Below are positions 53,546 through 62,867 of a stretch of DNA of 64,000 bases, in pieces. Origin of the DNA: an uncultured Bacteroidales bacterium (GTDB lineage Bacteria; Bacteroidota; Bacteroidia; Bacteroidales; UBA932). The position numbers were made by a program, and so were the translations under genes. Below the pieces are notes generated by a model, which saw only the letters and a list, made by a program, of their open reading frames with translations, did no database searches and was not told where the DNA came from. How positions within the stretch are numbered: the first letter of the stretch is position 1; each line of letters starts with the position of its first letter. The stretch is taken from positions 89,545 through 153,544 of the forward strand of contig CALUSC010000002.1 of the NCBI GenBank assembly GCA_944323345.1, read 5' to 3'.

Positions 53546-54994
53546 TTATTTCCGAACATATTCTGCCGCCTCGGCCACGACATAAGTACTTCCTCCTACA
53601 TAAATCAGAGGTCTTGCACCCGGATTTTCCTCTATGATTCCGGCATACCTTTCAAAAGCTCTGGATAGAGCGTCTTTCACACATCCGGTACTTTCTGCGA
53701 GCGGCGGTTCAATTCCCGAAGAAGAACAGAACGTCAAATATCGTTCCAGGAGAACCCCGGCAGGAAGGGCTCGCTTTCCGGAAGCATTCGTGAAAATGTA
53801 CTCCGCTTCACGCGGCATGAGCGGGAATATGGCGGATATATCCTTGTCGGCAGCTGCTCCATATACTATAATAAGGTGCGTATACGTACCTCTGTCCAGG
53901 TATTGCCCCAACTGGGCGAAATTATATTTCAGGCCGTGGGCATTGTGGCCGATATCGGCGATTACGGGCGGTTTCCGGGATATCATTTCCCATCTGCCGT
54001 GAAAATCCATCCGCGATGCCGTATGGATCAGAGCCCCGGCGATGACATCGTGTCCGTTCCCCGGACCTGCGGAAGACCTGAACAATTGCGCCAACGGCGC
54101 AAAGATAGCGGATGAGGTATCCGAAACCAGGACATCCAAAGCAGTAAGGGCAGTCCGCAGATTCTTCTCCTGATAGATTCCCTGAAGATCCATTTCCGCG
54201 AGCAGCCTCTCCTTCAGGGGCCACAGCACCGGTTCGCTCCTGTCCGCGAAATGCAGCAGGGACATGATTTTCTTCCTGTCGCCCATATATTCCGGATCCG
54301 GAAGATTAGTATACAGAACCTTGCGTTCGAACACCGGGTCCGTTTCAGGGTCCGACTCTCCTATTACCGCCGGAGTACGCGGCTTGATGATACCTGCTTT
54401 CTCGAATGCTATTTCACCGAGCGTACCGCCCAGCATGTCGCAATGGTCCAGCCCGATATTGGTTATGACACTCAGTACCGGGGATATGATATTGGTACTG
54501 TCCAGCCTGCCTCCGAGACCTGTTTCTATGACAGCGGCATCTACATCCCTCGAAGCGAACCAGTCCAGTGCCATCATGGTGGTTATTTCGAAAAACGAGA
54601 GATCCAGGTGGTCGGACGTACTCCCCCATCTGTTCACGAAGTCCCAGACTTCCCGTCTGGAAATACACTCTGCCCGTACCGCGCCGGAACGTCCGTCCAG
54701 TATCCTCATCCTTTCGCGGAAATCCAGAATATGGGGAGAGGTGTACAGCCCTGTCCTGAGACCGGATGCGGCGAGTACCGAAGCCAGCATGTTCGAAACC
54801 GAGCCTTTTCCGTTCGTTCCGGCTATGTGGACGGACGCGAACCTGCGGTGAGGATGGCCTGCAAGCTGGTCGAAAAACAACATATTGTCTATTCCGGGCT
54901 TGTACGCCTGTCCTCCCACTTTCTGGAAAGACGGGAAACGTATAAAAAGCCTTTCTATCATTGCAGCGTACTCTGCATCGGAAAATTCTTCCAT
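53546..54994 (-). CDS. folC: Bifunctional folylpolyglutamate / dihydrofolate synthase
   Basis: About 482 residues from the ATG at 54994 (MEEFSDAEYAAMIERLF). A longer frame beginning with TTG at 55027 would start upstream of the -7 box at 55014 and is rejected. Mur-ligase-like: ATP loop IAGTNGKGSVSNMLASVL, VIETGLGGRLDSTNII, ITNIGLDHCDMLGGTLGEIA and the C-terminal DIGHNAHGLKY. It adds glutamate to folates. Divergent from the orphan gene at 55143. Confidence 0.95.
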   Translation of the reverse strand: MEEFSDAEYAAMIERLFIRFPSFQKVGGQAYKPGIDNMLFFDQLAGHPHRRFASVHIAGTNGKGSVSNMLASVLAASGLRTGLYTSPHILDFRERMRILDGRSGAVRAECISRREVWDFVNRWGSTSDHLDLSFFEITTMMALDWFASRDVDAAVIETGLGGRLDSTNIISPVLSVITNIGLDHCDMLGGTLGEIAFEKAGIIKPRTPAVIGESDPETDPVFERKVLYTNLPDPEYMGDRKKIMSLLHFADRSEPVLWPLKERLLAEMDLQGIYQEKNLRTALTALDVLVSDTSSAIFAPLAQLFRSSAGPGNGHDVIAGALIHTASRMDFHGRWEMISRKPPVIADIGHNAHGLKYNFAQLGQYLDRGTYTHLIIVYGAAADKDISAIFPLMPREAEYIFTNASGKRALPAGVLLERYLTFCSSSGIEPPLAESTGCVKDALSRAFERYAGIIEENPGARPLIYVGGSTYVVAEAAEYVRK

Positions 54995-55013
54995 AATCTG
55001 ACTGTTTTGGCGG

Positions 55014-55021
55014 CAAAAATA
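55014..55021 (-). promoter_or_regulatory. -7 box for folC
   Basis: The minus strand reads TATTTTTG, a TAnnTTTG match 19 bases before the folC ATG. It decides between two possible starts. No good -33 box. Confidence 0.5.
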
Positions 55022-55142
55022 ATTCAAAGTCCTGACAAAAATACGATTTCACGGAATGTGTTGCCCCGCCGGAAACATAAAATTATCGTTTTTTCATCGC
55101 AACAACACCTGTTTTTTGTATCTTTACAAAAATTGATTCCGT

Positions 55143-56282
55143 ATGAAACGTTCAGTATCAGCCTTGTATTCCTCATACATCATCGACGGGACCAGAATGG
55201 ACTATACGCCGGCCCAGATGCTCGATGACTGCATGCCGGCAGATGCAAGAGGGAAGGATGAGGATACCGTCGGATATGACAGCATCGTGGATGAAATCGC
55301 GGACCACACGCCCAGAAAAACGGCCTACGACAGCGGCAAGATTCTGGACTATCTGGACAAAGTCTTGAAAATCATGGATAAGACCAGTCTGCCGGCGACA
55401 GTTTTTCCGAAATCGTATACTAAAAGGAAAATAGCTGCCGCGCTGATATCCACGCTCTGGAAAAAAGGGCATTTCGCTCTGGAAGATCTCGGAATCAGGG
55501 CATACTGGAAATGGGACTGCGCCCCTTTAGGCAATATGGCGGCATTCTATTTTTCTGCCGAAGCCGCAAGCCAGTATCTTTTCGACCTCGGCATAAGGCT
55601 CGACGAATATTCATTCGTGAAAACGCAGGACACTTCAGACGTCAGTTTTTCAGTCATGGCAGAGAGCGCCTCACAGGAACAGGACAACAGCGAATACGAC
55701 TTTTTCAACGAGCATGAAGCCAGGGAAATAAGATACTGCTGGCTGTCGGATGAAAACAAATGTCCCGACAGAATAGCGGATGATCCGTCATCATGGCTTA
55801 TCTACATCCCTTTCGACACATGCGAGTACCGGCTTGGAAACTCGATGCTCGAAGCGGCTGCCGGAGTGAGCGGTGACAAGGCTCCGGAAATACAGGATCC
55901 GGACTATTTCATGGATTGTTTCGAAGTGGTGAGGGAGCTGGTGGAAGACGGTGTGATAATTTCCGGGACAGGTACCGGCCCCGGCGGTCTGGCTGCAGCT
56001 GCTGCAAGACTATGCGAAGAAAGCGGCATTTCCATCGATATCAGCGGCATAGAAAGATCGTCCGGAGAAACTGACATCATCCGGATACTGTTCTCGGAAA
56101 TTCCGGGAGTCCTGATACAGATAAGCGATGCCGACTATGACTATATGGATGCACAGCTGCTCCTGCAGGATATCGCATATTTCCCGATAGGGCACCCTTC
56201 GCAGACGCCAGGATTCTCGGTAGTCCACGGAAAGAAATCCGGAGTCGCGGAAATACTGGCATCTCTGGTACAAGGAAACTGA
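55143..56282 (+). CDS. Protein with a PurL/PurM-like C-terminal domain
   Basis: A 379-residue protein. The N-terminal half (to about 210) has no motif I recognise beyond a helical KRKIAAALISTLWKKGHF. Part of the second half resembles the AIR-synthase C-terminal fold of PurL/PurM: GVIISGTGTGPGGLAAAAAR, SIDISGIERSSGETD and then ILFSEIPGVLIQISDADYDY. The phosphate/ATP half of real PurL is absent, so FGAM synthase activity is unlikely. Stop lies 15 bases before phoH. A regulator or scaffold role in purine metabolism is only a guess; purC is 10 kb away. Confidence 0.7.
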   Translation: MKRSVSALYSSYIIDGTRMDYTPAQMLDDCMPADARGKDEDTVGYDSIVDEIADHTPRKTAYDSGKILDYLDKVLKIMDKTSLPATVFPKSYTKRKIAAALISTLWKKGHFALEDLGIRAYWKWDCAPLGNMAAFYFSAEAASQYLFDLGIRLDEYSFVKTQDTSDVSFSVMAESASQEQDNSEYDFFNEHEAREIRYCWLSDENKCPDRIADDPSSWLIYIPFDTCEYRLGNSMLEAAAGVSGDKAPEIQDPDYFMDCFEVVRELVEDGVIISGTGTGPGGLAAAAARLCEESGISIDISGIERSSGETDIIRILFSEIPGVLIQISDADYDYMDAQLLLQDIAYFPIGHPSQTPGFSVVHGKKSGVAEILASLVQGN

Positions 56283-56297
56283 CACACTCTCGATATT

Positions 56298-57674
56298 ATG
56301 GAAACTGACTCTGACAATACCCGGAGAAAGTCCGGAAAACCGAAGATATTCGTACTGGACACGAATATCATCCTGCATGACTATATGGCCATCAGGAAAT
56401 TCCAGGACAATGACATCGTTATCCCGATGGCCGTACTCGAAGAGCTCGACAAATTCAAGAAAGGAAGCGATAATCTGAGCTACAACGCACGCGGGTTCAT
56501 GCGGGAACTCGACAAACTCAGCGGGAACGACATGTTCGGCAAGGAAGGGGTACCCATCGGCAAAAGGCTGGGGAAAATAAAGGTAGAACTCAACCATCCT
56601 TTCCCCGATGAACTGAAAGGCTGTTTTCAGGATGACACCCAGGACCACAGGATACTCGCCACAGCCATCTGGGTAAAGAGCCGGAATCCGGACAGATTCG
56701 TGGCTCTCGTCACCAAGGACGTGAATCTCAGGATGAAGTCCAAGGCCGTAGGCATGGAAGCCCAGGATTATCTGACCGACAAGATAGAAGAATCAAGAGT
56801 AGAATATACGCGCAATGAAGTCATCATAGCGGAAAATCCTGACCCGGATGCCATAAAGGGTCTGATCAACGGACAGGGCAGCATGCCATACGGAGACTTC
56901 TGCAAGGAAAAACCGGCACCGAACCAGCTTTACAAGTTCAGGTGGGAGCAGAACGGAGGACACAATACCGTCTGCGCCAGATATGATGACAAAAGCAGGA
57001 AAATCGTTCTGGTCAAGTCCAGGTATGCATACGGCATATCCCCGCGGAATGACGAACAGAAATTCGCATTGGATGCATGTCTGAATCCGGAAATCAAGCT
57101 GGTGTCATTGACCGGCGGAGCCGGCACGGGAAAAACATTGCTCGCCCTGGCGGCGGCACTTGAGCAGGAAAGGGATTTCGAACAGATAATACTGTCGAGA
57201 CCGACGGTCATACTCGGAAACCAGGAAATAGGCTTCCTGCCGGGCGACCAGAAGAGCAAGATGAGTCCATTCATCCAGCCCCTGATGGATAATCTGAACG
57301 TTATCAGGCACTGTGTAAGGCCGGGCAGCAAGCAGGCCATGAAAATCGATGCCATGCTGAAGGAGGAGAAACTTCTGATCTCGCCTCTCGCATACATAAG
57401 GGGAAGGAGTCTGGGCCGCGTATTCTTCATAGTCGACGAGGCGCAGAATCTCACACCTCATGAGATAAAGACCATCATAACCAGAGCAGGTGATGAAACG
57501 AAAATAGTGTTTACAGGCGACATATTCCAGATCGACCAGCCGTATCTGGACATGTATTCGAACGGGTTGACCCACCTGGGAGAGAAGATGGCAGGGCAGC
57601 CTCTTTTCGAACATGTGAACCTGACCAAAGGCGAAAGGAGCGAACTTTCCGAAATAGCCAGCAGGCTGTTGTAA
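56298..57674 (+). CDS. phoH: PhoH2-type PIN domain-ATPase protein
   Basis: A 458-residue protein joining an N-terminal PIN nuclease (KIFVLDTNIILHDY at about 16-29, MAVLEELDKFKKG, then TKDVNLRMKSKAVG) to a PhoH ATPase (Walker A LTGGAGTGKTLLALAAAL, Walker B FFIVDEAQNLTPHEIKTI, then FTGDIFQIDQPYLD). The PIN-PhoH combination is known as PhoH2, an RNA helicase/RNase. Starts 15 bases after the orphan gene and ends at the gap containing the palindrome before ppdK. Confidence 0.93.
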   Translation: METDSDNTRRKSGKPKIFVLDTNIILHDYMAIRKFQDNDIVIPMAVLEELDKFKKGSDNLSYNARGFMRELDKLSGNDMFGKEGVPIGKRLGKIKVELNHPFPDELKGCFQDDTQDHRILATAIWVKSRNPDRFVALVTKDVNLRMKSKAVGMEAQDYLTDKIEESRVEYTRNEVIIAENPDPDAIKGLINGQGSMPYGDFCKEKPAPNQLYKFRWEQNGGHNTVCARYDDKSRKIVLVKSRYAYGISPRNDEQKFALDACLNPEIKLVSLTGGAGTGKTLLALAAALEQERDFEQIILSRPTVILGNQEIGFLPGDQKSKMSPFIQPLMDNLNVIRHCVRPGSKQAMKIDAMLKEEKLLISPLAYIRGRSLGRVFFIVDEAQNLTPHEIKTIITRAGDETKIVFTGDIFQIDQPYLDMYSNGLTHLGEKMAGQPLFEHVNLTKGERSELSEIASRLL

Positions 57675-57707
57675 AAACAGTTTAAAAGCATCAGGCATGT
57701 TTTTTCA

Positions 57708-57747
57708 TATTATTGTGACAAAATTTCATGATTTTGTCACAATAATG
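57708..57747. promoter_or_regulatory. 40-base palindrome upstream of ppdK
   Basis: ATTATTGTGACAAAA (57709-57723) and its perfect complement (57732-57746) are separated by eight bases, of which the outer pair also matches. It lies just upstream of a -7-like TATTTTCG (57771-57778), covering the -33 position, so an operator is likely; a terminator for phoH is possible but no T tract follows. Confidence 0.7.
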
Positions 57748-57862
57748 TTCATATATAGGAAAATTTATATTATTTTCGCAATCCGCCGTACCGATACGGC
57801 TTCAGTTTGAATATTAATACACGGAATCTATCTGATATTCTAATTTATTATAATTTTTTCTT

Positions 57863-60592
57863 ATGGAAGATAACAAGAAAAGGGTCTACCGCTTCGGAGG
57901 CAAAACTGCTGAAGGAGACGGTACCATGCGTAATCTGCTGGGAGGAAAAGGTGCGAATCTGGCAGAAATGTGCAGGCTGAATATCCCGGTACCGGCCGGT
58001 TTCACCATTACTACAGAATGCTGCGCCGAATACTACCAGCTCGGAGGAGGCTATACCGAAGCTCTGAAAGCTGAAGTAAAGGAAGCCATGAGGGCTACGG
58101 AAAAAATCATGGGCATGAAATTCGGCGACAAGGATAATCCGCTTCTGGTCAGCTGCCGCTCCGGTGCCCGCAGTTCGATGCCTGGCATGATGGACACCAT
58201 CCTCAACATAGGACTCTGCTCTGCAACTATTCCGGGTATGATCAAGAAAACCGGGAATCCGCGTTTCGTATATGATGCATACCGCCGTCTCATCATGATG
58301 TATTCCGACGTGGTGATGGAAAAGGCTGAAGGCATAGAACCGGAAGACGGGCAGGGTATCCGCCAGCAGCTGGACAGGATGATGGAGGAACTGAAAAAGG
58401 CCAAAGGATACAAGTCCGATACGGATATCACTGCAGAAGAGCTTCAGGACCTGTGCGGAAAATTCAAGGCCAGAATCAAGGAAGTGCTCGGAGTGGATTT
58501 TCCTGACTCGGCTGAAGCGCAGCTCTGGGGAAGTATCGGAGGCGTATTCAAGTCATGGAACGGGAAACGCGCCATAGCATACAGGAAAATCGAGAAGATT
58601 CCTGATGACTGGGGCACTGCCGTAAACGTACAGTCCATGGTATTCGGAAACATGGGAAACACTTCCGCTACCGGAGTGGCTTTCTCCAGGAATCCGGCCA
58701 ACGGAGACAACAAATTCTACGGCGAATGGCTCATAAATGCACAGGGAGAGGATGTAGTGGCTGGTATCCGCACTCCTAACCCTCTGAATGAAGCTACAAA
58801 GAATCCTCACAACGCCAACCTCGAATCGCTCGAAAAAGCGATGCCTGAAGTCTACAAGGAGCTGGATGCCATAAGGCTCCACCTCGAAGACCATTTCAGG
58901 GACATGCAGGATATCGAATTCACCATACAGGACGGGAAACTCTGGATGCTCCAGTGCCGTATAGGAAAAAGGACCGGTCTCGCCGCCCTTAATATGGCCA
59001 TGGACATGCTGGATGAAGGCATGATCGATGAAAAGACTGCGATAATGAGGGTTTCTCCTTCACAGCTCGACGAGATCCTGCATCCTATCCTCGACTCGGC
59101 TTCGGAAAAGAAAGCCCAGGTCATAGCGAACGGACTTCCGGCAAGTCCGGGCGGCGCGGTAGGAAAGGCCGTCTTCACATCGGAAGCTGCCATGGCTGCC
59201 CAGAAGAATGGAGTAAAGACTATCCTTATCCGTGAAGAGACATCCCCTGAAGATGTGGAAGGAATGCGCGCCGCTGCAGGTATCCTGACACAGAGGGGCG
59301 GTATGACGTCGCACGCCGCTCTCGTGGCCCGCGGATGGGGCAAATGCTGCATAGTAGGCTGCGAAAGCATGCACATAGACCTGGACAAGAAGATCGCCAA
59401 GTTCAAGGGCGGTGTCGAGATACATGAAGGGGACATAGTCAGCCTCAACGGCGCCAAAGGTCTGGTGTATGCAAGCGAGATAGATACGATGGACGCTTCC
59501 GAGAATCCTCGTTTCATCAAGTTCATGAACATCGTGGACAAATACCGCAAGCTCGGTGTCAGGACCAATGCCGACACTCCGGAAGACGCCCAGCGCGCCC
59601 TTTCATTCGGAGCTGAAGGAATCGGTCTGTTCCGCATCGAACACATGTTCTACGGAAAGAATTCCGAGACTCCGCTGGCAAAACTCCGCAAGATGATCCT
59701 TTCCAGGACAGATGACGAGAGAAGGGCGGCGCTCGACGAACTCGAACCATACATCAAGGCTTCCGTAAAAGGCACCATGAAAGTTATGGACGGCAAGCCG
59801 GTTACATTCCGTCTTCTGGATCCGCCTCTTCACGAATTCGTACCTCAGACGAAGGACAAGAAAGAAGAGCTTGCACACGAACTCGGTATCAGTGAAGGCG
59901 AAATAGAGAAGAGAGGCGCATCTCTCCATGAAGTGAACCCGATGATGGGACACAGGGGCGTACGTCTGCACGTGACATATCCGATGATTTCAGAAACACA
60001 GTTCAGGGCTATTTTCACAGCTGCCGCCGAACTTCAGGAAGAAGGTCTTCACCCTATGCCTGAAATAATGATTCCTGTGACTGTCTCTCAGAGAGAACTC
60101 CAGTTCCAGAAAGCCATCTGCGTAAAGGTAAAGGCTGAAGTCGAGGCTGCCACGAACCAGCACATCGACTACAAGTTCGGTACGATGATCGAGATTCCTC
60201 GTGCAGCCCTGACTGCCGACAGGATGGCCAAGACTGCCGAATTCTTCTCTTTCGGAACCAACGACCTGACCCAGATGACATTCGGATTTTCGAGAGACGA
60301 TGTAGGCACTTTCATGGGCGACTATCTCGGAAACAAGATTCTGGACAGCGATCCGTTCCAGACTCTCGACACCAAGGCTGTAGGCAAACTGGTAAGTTAT
60401 GCGGTGAATGCAGGACGCGAAACCAGGCCTGAACTCAAATGCGGAATATGCGGTGAACACGGAGGAGATCCGGCATCCGTAGAGTTCTGCTACAAGATCG
60501 GGCTGAATTATGTTTCATGCTCTCCGTTCCGCGTACCTATCGCCAGGCTGGCTGCCGCCCAGGCTGTCGTAAAGGACGAAGCCGGGAAATAA
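57863..60592 (+). CDS. ppdK: Pyruvate, phosphate dikinase
   Basis: A 909-residue PEP-utilising enzyme that interconverts pyruvate, ATP and phosphate with PEP, AMP and diphosphate. N-terminal ATP-grasp (RNLLGGKGANLAEMCRL), central phosphohistidine domain RGGMTSHAALVARGWGK with His484, and the C-terminal PEP domain (GAEGIGLFRIEHMF ... EIPRAALTADRMA, SFGTNDLTQM and CGICGEHGGDP). In Bacteroidetes it serves PEP supply or glycolysis using diphosphate. It has a long leader with the palindrome and ends before a double terminator. Confidence 0.97.
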   Translation: MEDNKKRVYRFGGKTAEGDGTMRNLLGGKGANLAEMCRLNIPVPAGFTITTECCAEYYQLGGGYTEALKAEVKEAMRATEKIMGMKFGDKDNPLLVSCRSGARSSMPGMMDTILNIGLCSATIPGMIKKTGNPRFVYDAYRRLIMMYSDVVMEKAEGIEPEDGQGIRQQLDRMMEELKKAKGYKSDTDITAEELQDLCGKFKARIKEVLGVDFPDSAEAQLWGSIGGVFKSWNGKRAIAYRKIEKIPDDWGTAVNVQSMVFGNMGNTSATGVAFSRNPANGDNKFYGEWLINAQGEDVVAGIRTPNPLNEATKNPHNANLESLEKAMPEVYKELDAIRLHLEDHFRDMQDIEFTIQDGKLWMLQCRIGKRTGLAALNMAMDMLDEGMIDEKTAIMRVSPSQLDEILHPILDSASEKKAQVIANGLPASPGGAVGKAVFTSEAAMAAQKNGVKTILIREETSPEDVEGMRAAAGILTQRGGMTSHAALVARGWGKCCIVGCESMHIDLDKKIAKFKGGVEIHEGDIVSLNGAKGLVYASEIDTMDASENPRFIKFMNIVDKYRKLGVRTNADTPEDAQRALSFGAEGIGLFRIEHMFYGKNSETPLAKLRKMILSRTDDERRAALDELEPYIKASVKGTMKVMDGKPVTFRLLDPPLHEFVPQTKDKKEELAHELGISEGEIEKRGASLHEVNPMMGHRGVRLHVTYPMISETQFRAIFTAAAELQEEGLHPMPEIMIPVTVSQRELQFQKAICVKVKAEVEAATNQHIDYKFGTMIEIPRAALTADRMAKTAEFFSFGTNDLTQMTFGFSRDDVGTFMGDYLGNKILDSDPFQTLDTKAVGKLVSYAVNAGRETRPELKCGICGEHGGDPASVEFCYKIGLNYVSCSPFRVPIARLAAAQAVVKDEAGK

Positions 60593-60606
60593 TCCGGGCA
60601 TCTGCA

Positions 60607-60638
60607 GAGAGTCCATACGAGACTGTCGTACGACTCTC
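60607..60638 (+). terminator. First hairpin after ppdK
   Basis: GAGAGTC-TACGA pairs with TCGTA-GACTCTC (one unpaired base on each side), followed by TTT; probably an mRNA 3' end or processing hairpin. Confidence 0.6.
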
Positions 60639-60650
60639 TTTCAATAATTC

Positions 60651-60686
60651 AAAAAGGATTTACCCGCATGGGTGAATCCTTTTTTG
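60651..60686 (+). terminator. Main terminator after ppdK
   Basis: AAAAAGGATTTACCC pairs with GGGTGAATCCTTTTT (one wobble) around a four-base loop and ends in T's. Confidence 0.9.
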
Positions 60687-60694
60687 AAAAAATG

Positions 60695-60702
60695 TATATT
60701 TG
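60695..60702 (+). promoter_or_regulatory. -7 box for the cation transporter gene
   Basis: TATATTTG matches TAnnTTTG, 23 bases before the ATG. The box lies within the longer frame that would start at 60672, so that longer start is rejected. Confidence 0.5.
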
Positions 60703-60725
60703 CCAGCCTATATTATCTGACTGAA

Positions 60726-61646
60726 ATGGAAGAATTGGACATCAGGACCAGGGAAAGAAAGATTTTCCGGGTCACCATCATAGGGAGCATCACGAACCTG
60801 CTGCTTCTGGTTTTCAAGTTCGCGGCAGGTGTTATCGGACAGAGCGCCGCGATGATAGCAGATGCAGTGCATTCGCTGTCTGATTTCATCACCGACATCA
60901 TCGTGATCATTTTCGTGAAGATCGCGAACAAGCCGCAGGACAAGGATCACGATTTCGGACACGGGAAGTATGAGACATTGGCGACAGCCATCATAGGACT
61001 CATCCTCTTTTTCGTCGGGGCCGGCATATTCTGGAACGGGACGAAGTCGATCTGGGGCTTCCTGCACGGTGAGGCATTGGAAGAGCCCGGCATGATAGCA
61101 TTGTGGGCGGCATTGATTTCCATCGTATCGAAAGAGGCGTTGTACCAGTACACCAAAATAACCGGCGACAAGATGAACTCGAAATCCGTGGTGGCGAATG
61201 CCTGGCATCACAGAAGCGACGCGCTCTCGTCGATAGGGACGGCCGTCGGCATTGGCGGAGCCATCCTTCTGGGCGAGAACTGGAGAGTGCTGGACCCGGT
61301 GGCTGCCGTAGTGGTGAGCTTTTTCATCATCAAGGTGGCGTACAAGCTGTTCAAGCCATGCATCGATGAACTGATAGAGGCTTCACTGCCGGATGAGACA
61401 GAAAAGGAAATCACGGACATACTGCTGTCGTTCCCGCAGGTCAGCAGCCCTCACAACCTGAGAACCAGACGGATAGGGAACAACTGTGCCATGGACGTCC
61501 ATGTAAGGATGGACGGGAATATGACAGTGGAACAGTCGCATGCCATCACGCGCGAAATGGAGACTAAGCTGAAGGAACTGCTCGGCAGCGGGGCATTCAT
61601 CAGCATCCATGTCGAGCCTGTGAAGCCTGAGCCGAAGGGCGATTAG
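60726..61646 (+). CDS. Cation diffusion facilitator family transporter
   Basis: About 306 residues from the ATG at 60726 (MEELDIRTRERKIFRVT); an extension to 60672 would run through the promoter. Six membrane segments and the paired metal site DAVHSLSD (46-53) with HHRSDALSS on the later helix are seen, plus HDFGHGKYE (75-83) and a cytoplasmic tail with VDVHVRMDG-like strands (CAMDVHVRMDGNMTVEQSHA). Such carriers export zinc, iron or manganese using proton exchange. Ends overlapping the convergent aminotransferase by four bases. Confidence 0.94.
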   Translation: MEELDIRTRERKIFRVTIIGSITNLLLLVFKFAAGVIGQSAAMIADAVHSLSDFITDIIVIIFVKIANKPQDKDHDFGHGKYETLATAIIGLILFFVGAGIFWNGTKSIWGFLHGEALEEPGMIALWAALISIVSKEALYQYTKITGDKMNSKSVVANAWHHRSDALSSIGTAVGIGGAILLGENWRVLDPVAAVVVSFFIIKVAYKLFKPCIDELIEASLPDETEKEITDILLSFPQVSSPHNLRTRRIGNNCAMDVHVRMDGNMTVEQSHAITREMETKLKELLGSGAFISIHVEPVKPEPKGD

Positions 61647-62818
61647 GCCTGCTGCAAGCCTTTCGCCCTGACGTAGCCGCGGAATCTTTCCAGGGCCTCT
61701 GCCAGGCGTGCACGCGGACATGCCAGATTCCAGCGCTGGTATCCCTCGCCTTCCGGGCCGTACATGGAGCCTGCATTCAGCCATATCCCGGCCTTGTCTT
61801 TCAGGTCTTCCTCCAGAGCCGCCGATGTCATGCCGAGGACGCCGCAGTCCATCCATGCCAGATATGTGCCTTCCAGCCTGGCCACCGGAAATTCCGGCAG
61901 ATTCTTCCTGCAGAAATCCAGAATGAAGTCATAGTTCCCTTTCAGATAGACCAGAAGCTGCTCCAGCCAGTCTTCGCCTTCGTTATAGGCGGCTATGGTG
62001 GCGATGACACCGAAAGGATTCACATCGCACACTTCGTTTATGTTTATGGCCCGGTCTATCTTCGCACGTATTTTCTCATCGGCCGCGACTATGTTCGCTA
62101 TCTGAAGCCCGGCTATGTTGAAAGCCTTGCTCGGAGATATGCAGGTGGCGGAATTCATGAGGAAATCTTCTGAAAGCGAAGCGAACGGGATGTGCTTGGA
62201 CCCCGGATAGACCAGCTCGCAATGAATCTCGTCGGAAATGACGAATACTTGATGTTTCCTGCAGATTTCCCCCATTCTGGCCAGCTCCTCTCGCGTCCAT
62301 ACACGTCCGGACGGATTGTGAGGACTGCAGAGGATGAAGACTTTTACCTGCGGGTCGGCAGCCTTGGCCTCGAAATCGTCGAAATCTATGGCATATGTGT
62401 CACCAGTACGTACCAGAGGGCATGATGCCGCCTCGCATCCGTTGTTCCTGATGGAAGAATAGAAACAGTTGTAGACAGGAGTCAGGAGCAGGACCTTGTC
62501 GCCGGGCACAGTCATCGCCTTCAATATGGCAGAAATGGCCGGTACGACACCGGAAGTGTATATTATCCAGTCTTTTTCGATGTGGAGGCTATGCCTGCGT
62601 CCGAACCATCCGATGACTGAGTCATAGTATTCCTGAGGGACCTTCGTATAGCCGAAAATGCCATGCTCTACCCTTTTCTGCAGGGCATCCGTCACAGGCT
62701 TCGCCGTCCTGAAATCCATGTCTGCCACCCAAAGCGGCAATACCCCTTCCGGAGCGTTGTCCCATTTATAGGAATTGGTCCCGCGACGCGGGATTATCTC
62801 GTCAAAATCGTATTGCAT
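61643..62818 (-). CDS. MalY/PatB-type PLP-dependent C-S lyase or aminotransferase
   Basis: A 391-residue fold-type I PLP enzyme. The start DFDEIIPRRGTNSYKWDNAP is that of the MalY/PatB branch (cystathionine beta-lyase like), then ILCSPHNPSGRVWTREELAR, ISDEIHCELVY and the PLP lysine in SPSKAFNIAGLQIAN. Likely cleaves cystathionine or cysteine to give pyruvate, ammonia and a thiol. Followed on the same strand by nothing; upstream lies the DUF3737 gene with a 49-base gap. Confidence 0.92.
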   Translation of the reverse strand: MQYDFDEIIPRRGTNSYKWDNAPEGVLPLWVADMDFRTAKPVTDALQKRVEHGIFGYTKVPQEYYDSVIGWFGRRHSLHIEKDWIIYTSGVVPAISAILKAMTVPGDKVLLLTPVYNCFYSSIRNNGCEAASCPLVRTGDTYAIDFDDFEAKAADPQVKVFILCSPHNPSGRVWTREELARMGEICRKHQVFVISDEIHCELVYPGSKHIPFASLSEDFLMNSATCISPSKAFNIAGLQIANIVAADEKIRAKIDRAININEVCDVNPFGVIATIAAYNEGEDWLEQLLVYLKGNYDFILDFCRKNLPEFPVARLEGTYLAWMDCGVLGMTSAALEEDLKDKAGIWLNAGSMYGPEGEGYQRWNLACPRARLAEALERFRGYVRAKGLQQA

Positions 62819-62867
62819 ATATTCGTTTTAATGTGAATCATTGGCCGTCATGGCCATCATGGCAGGA

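Noticed and set aside
57708-57747. Naming the ppdK palindrome a Rex or Crp site
   Set aside because: Half sites look similar but the arm length and spacing match neither consensus well.
60672-60725. N-terminal extension of the cation transporter
   Set aside because: The extension crosses a terminator end and a -7 box; the ATG at 60726 begins at the conserved region.
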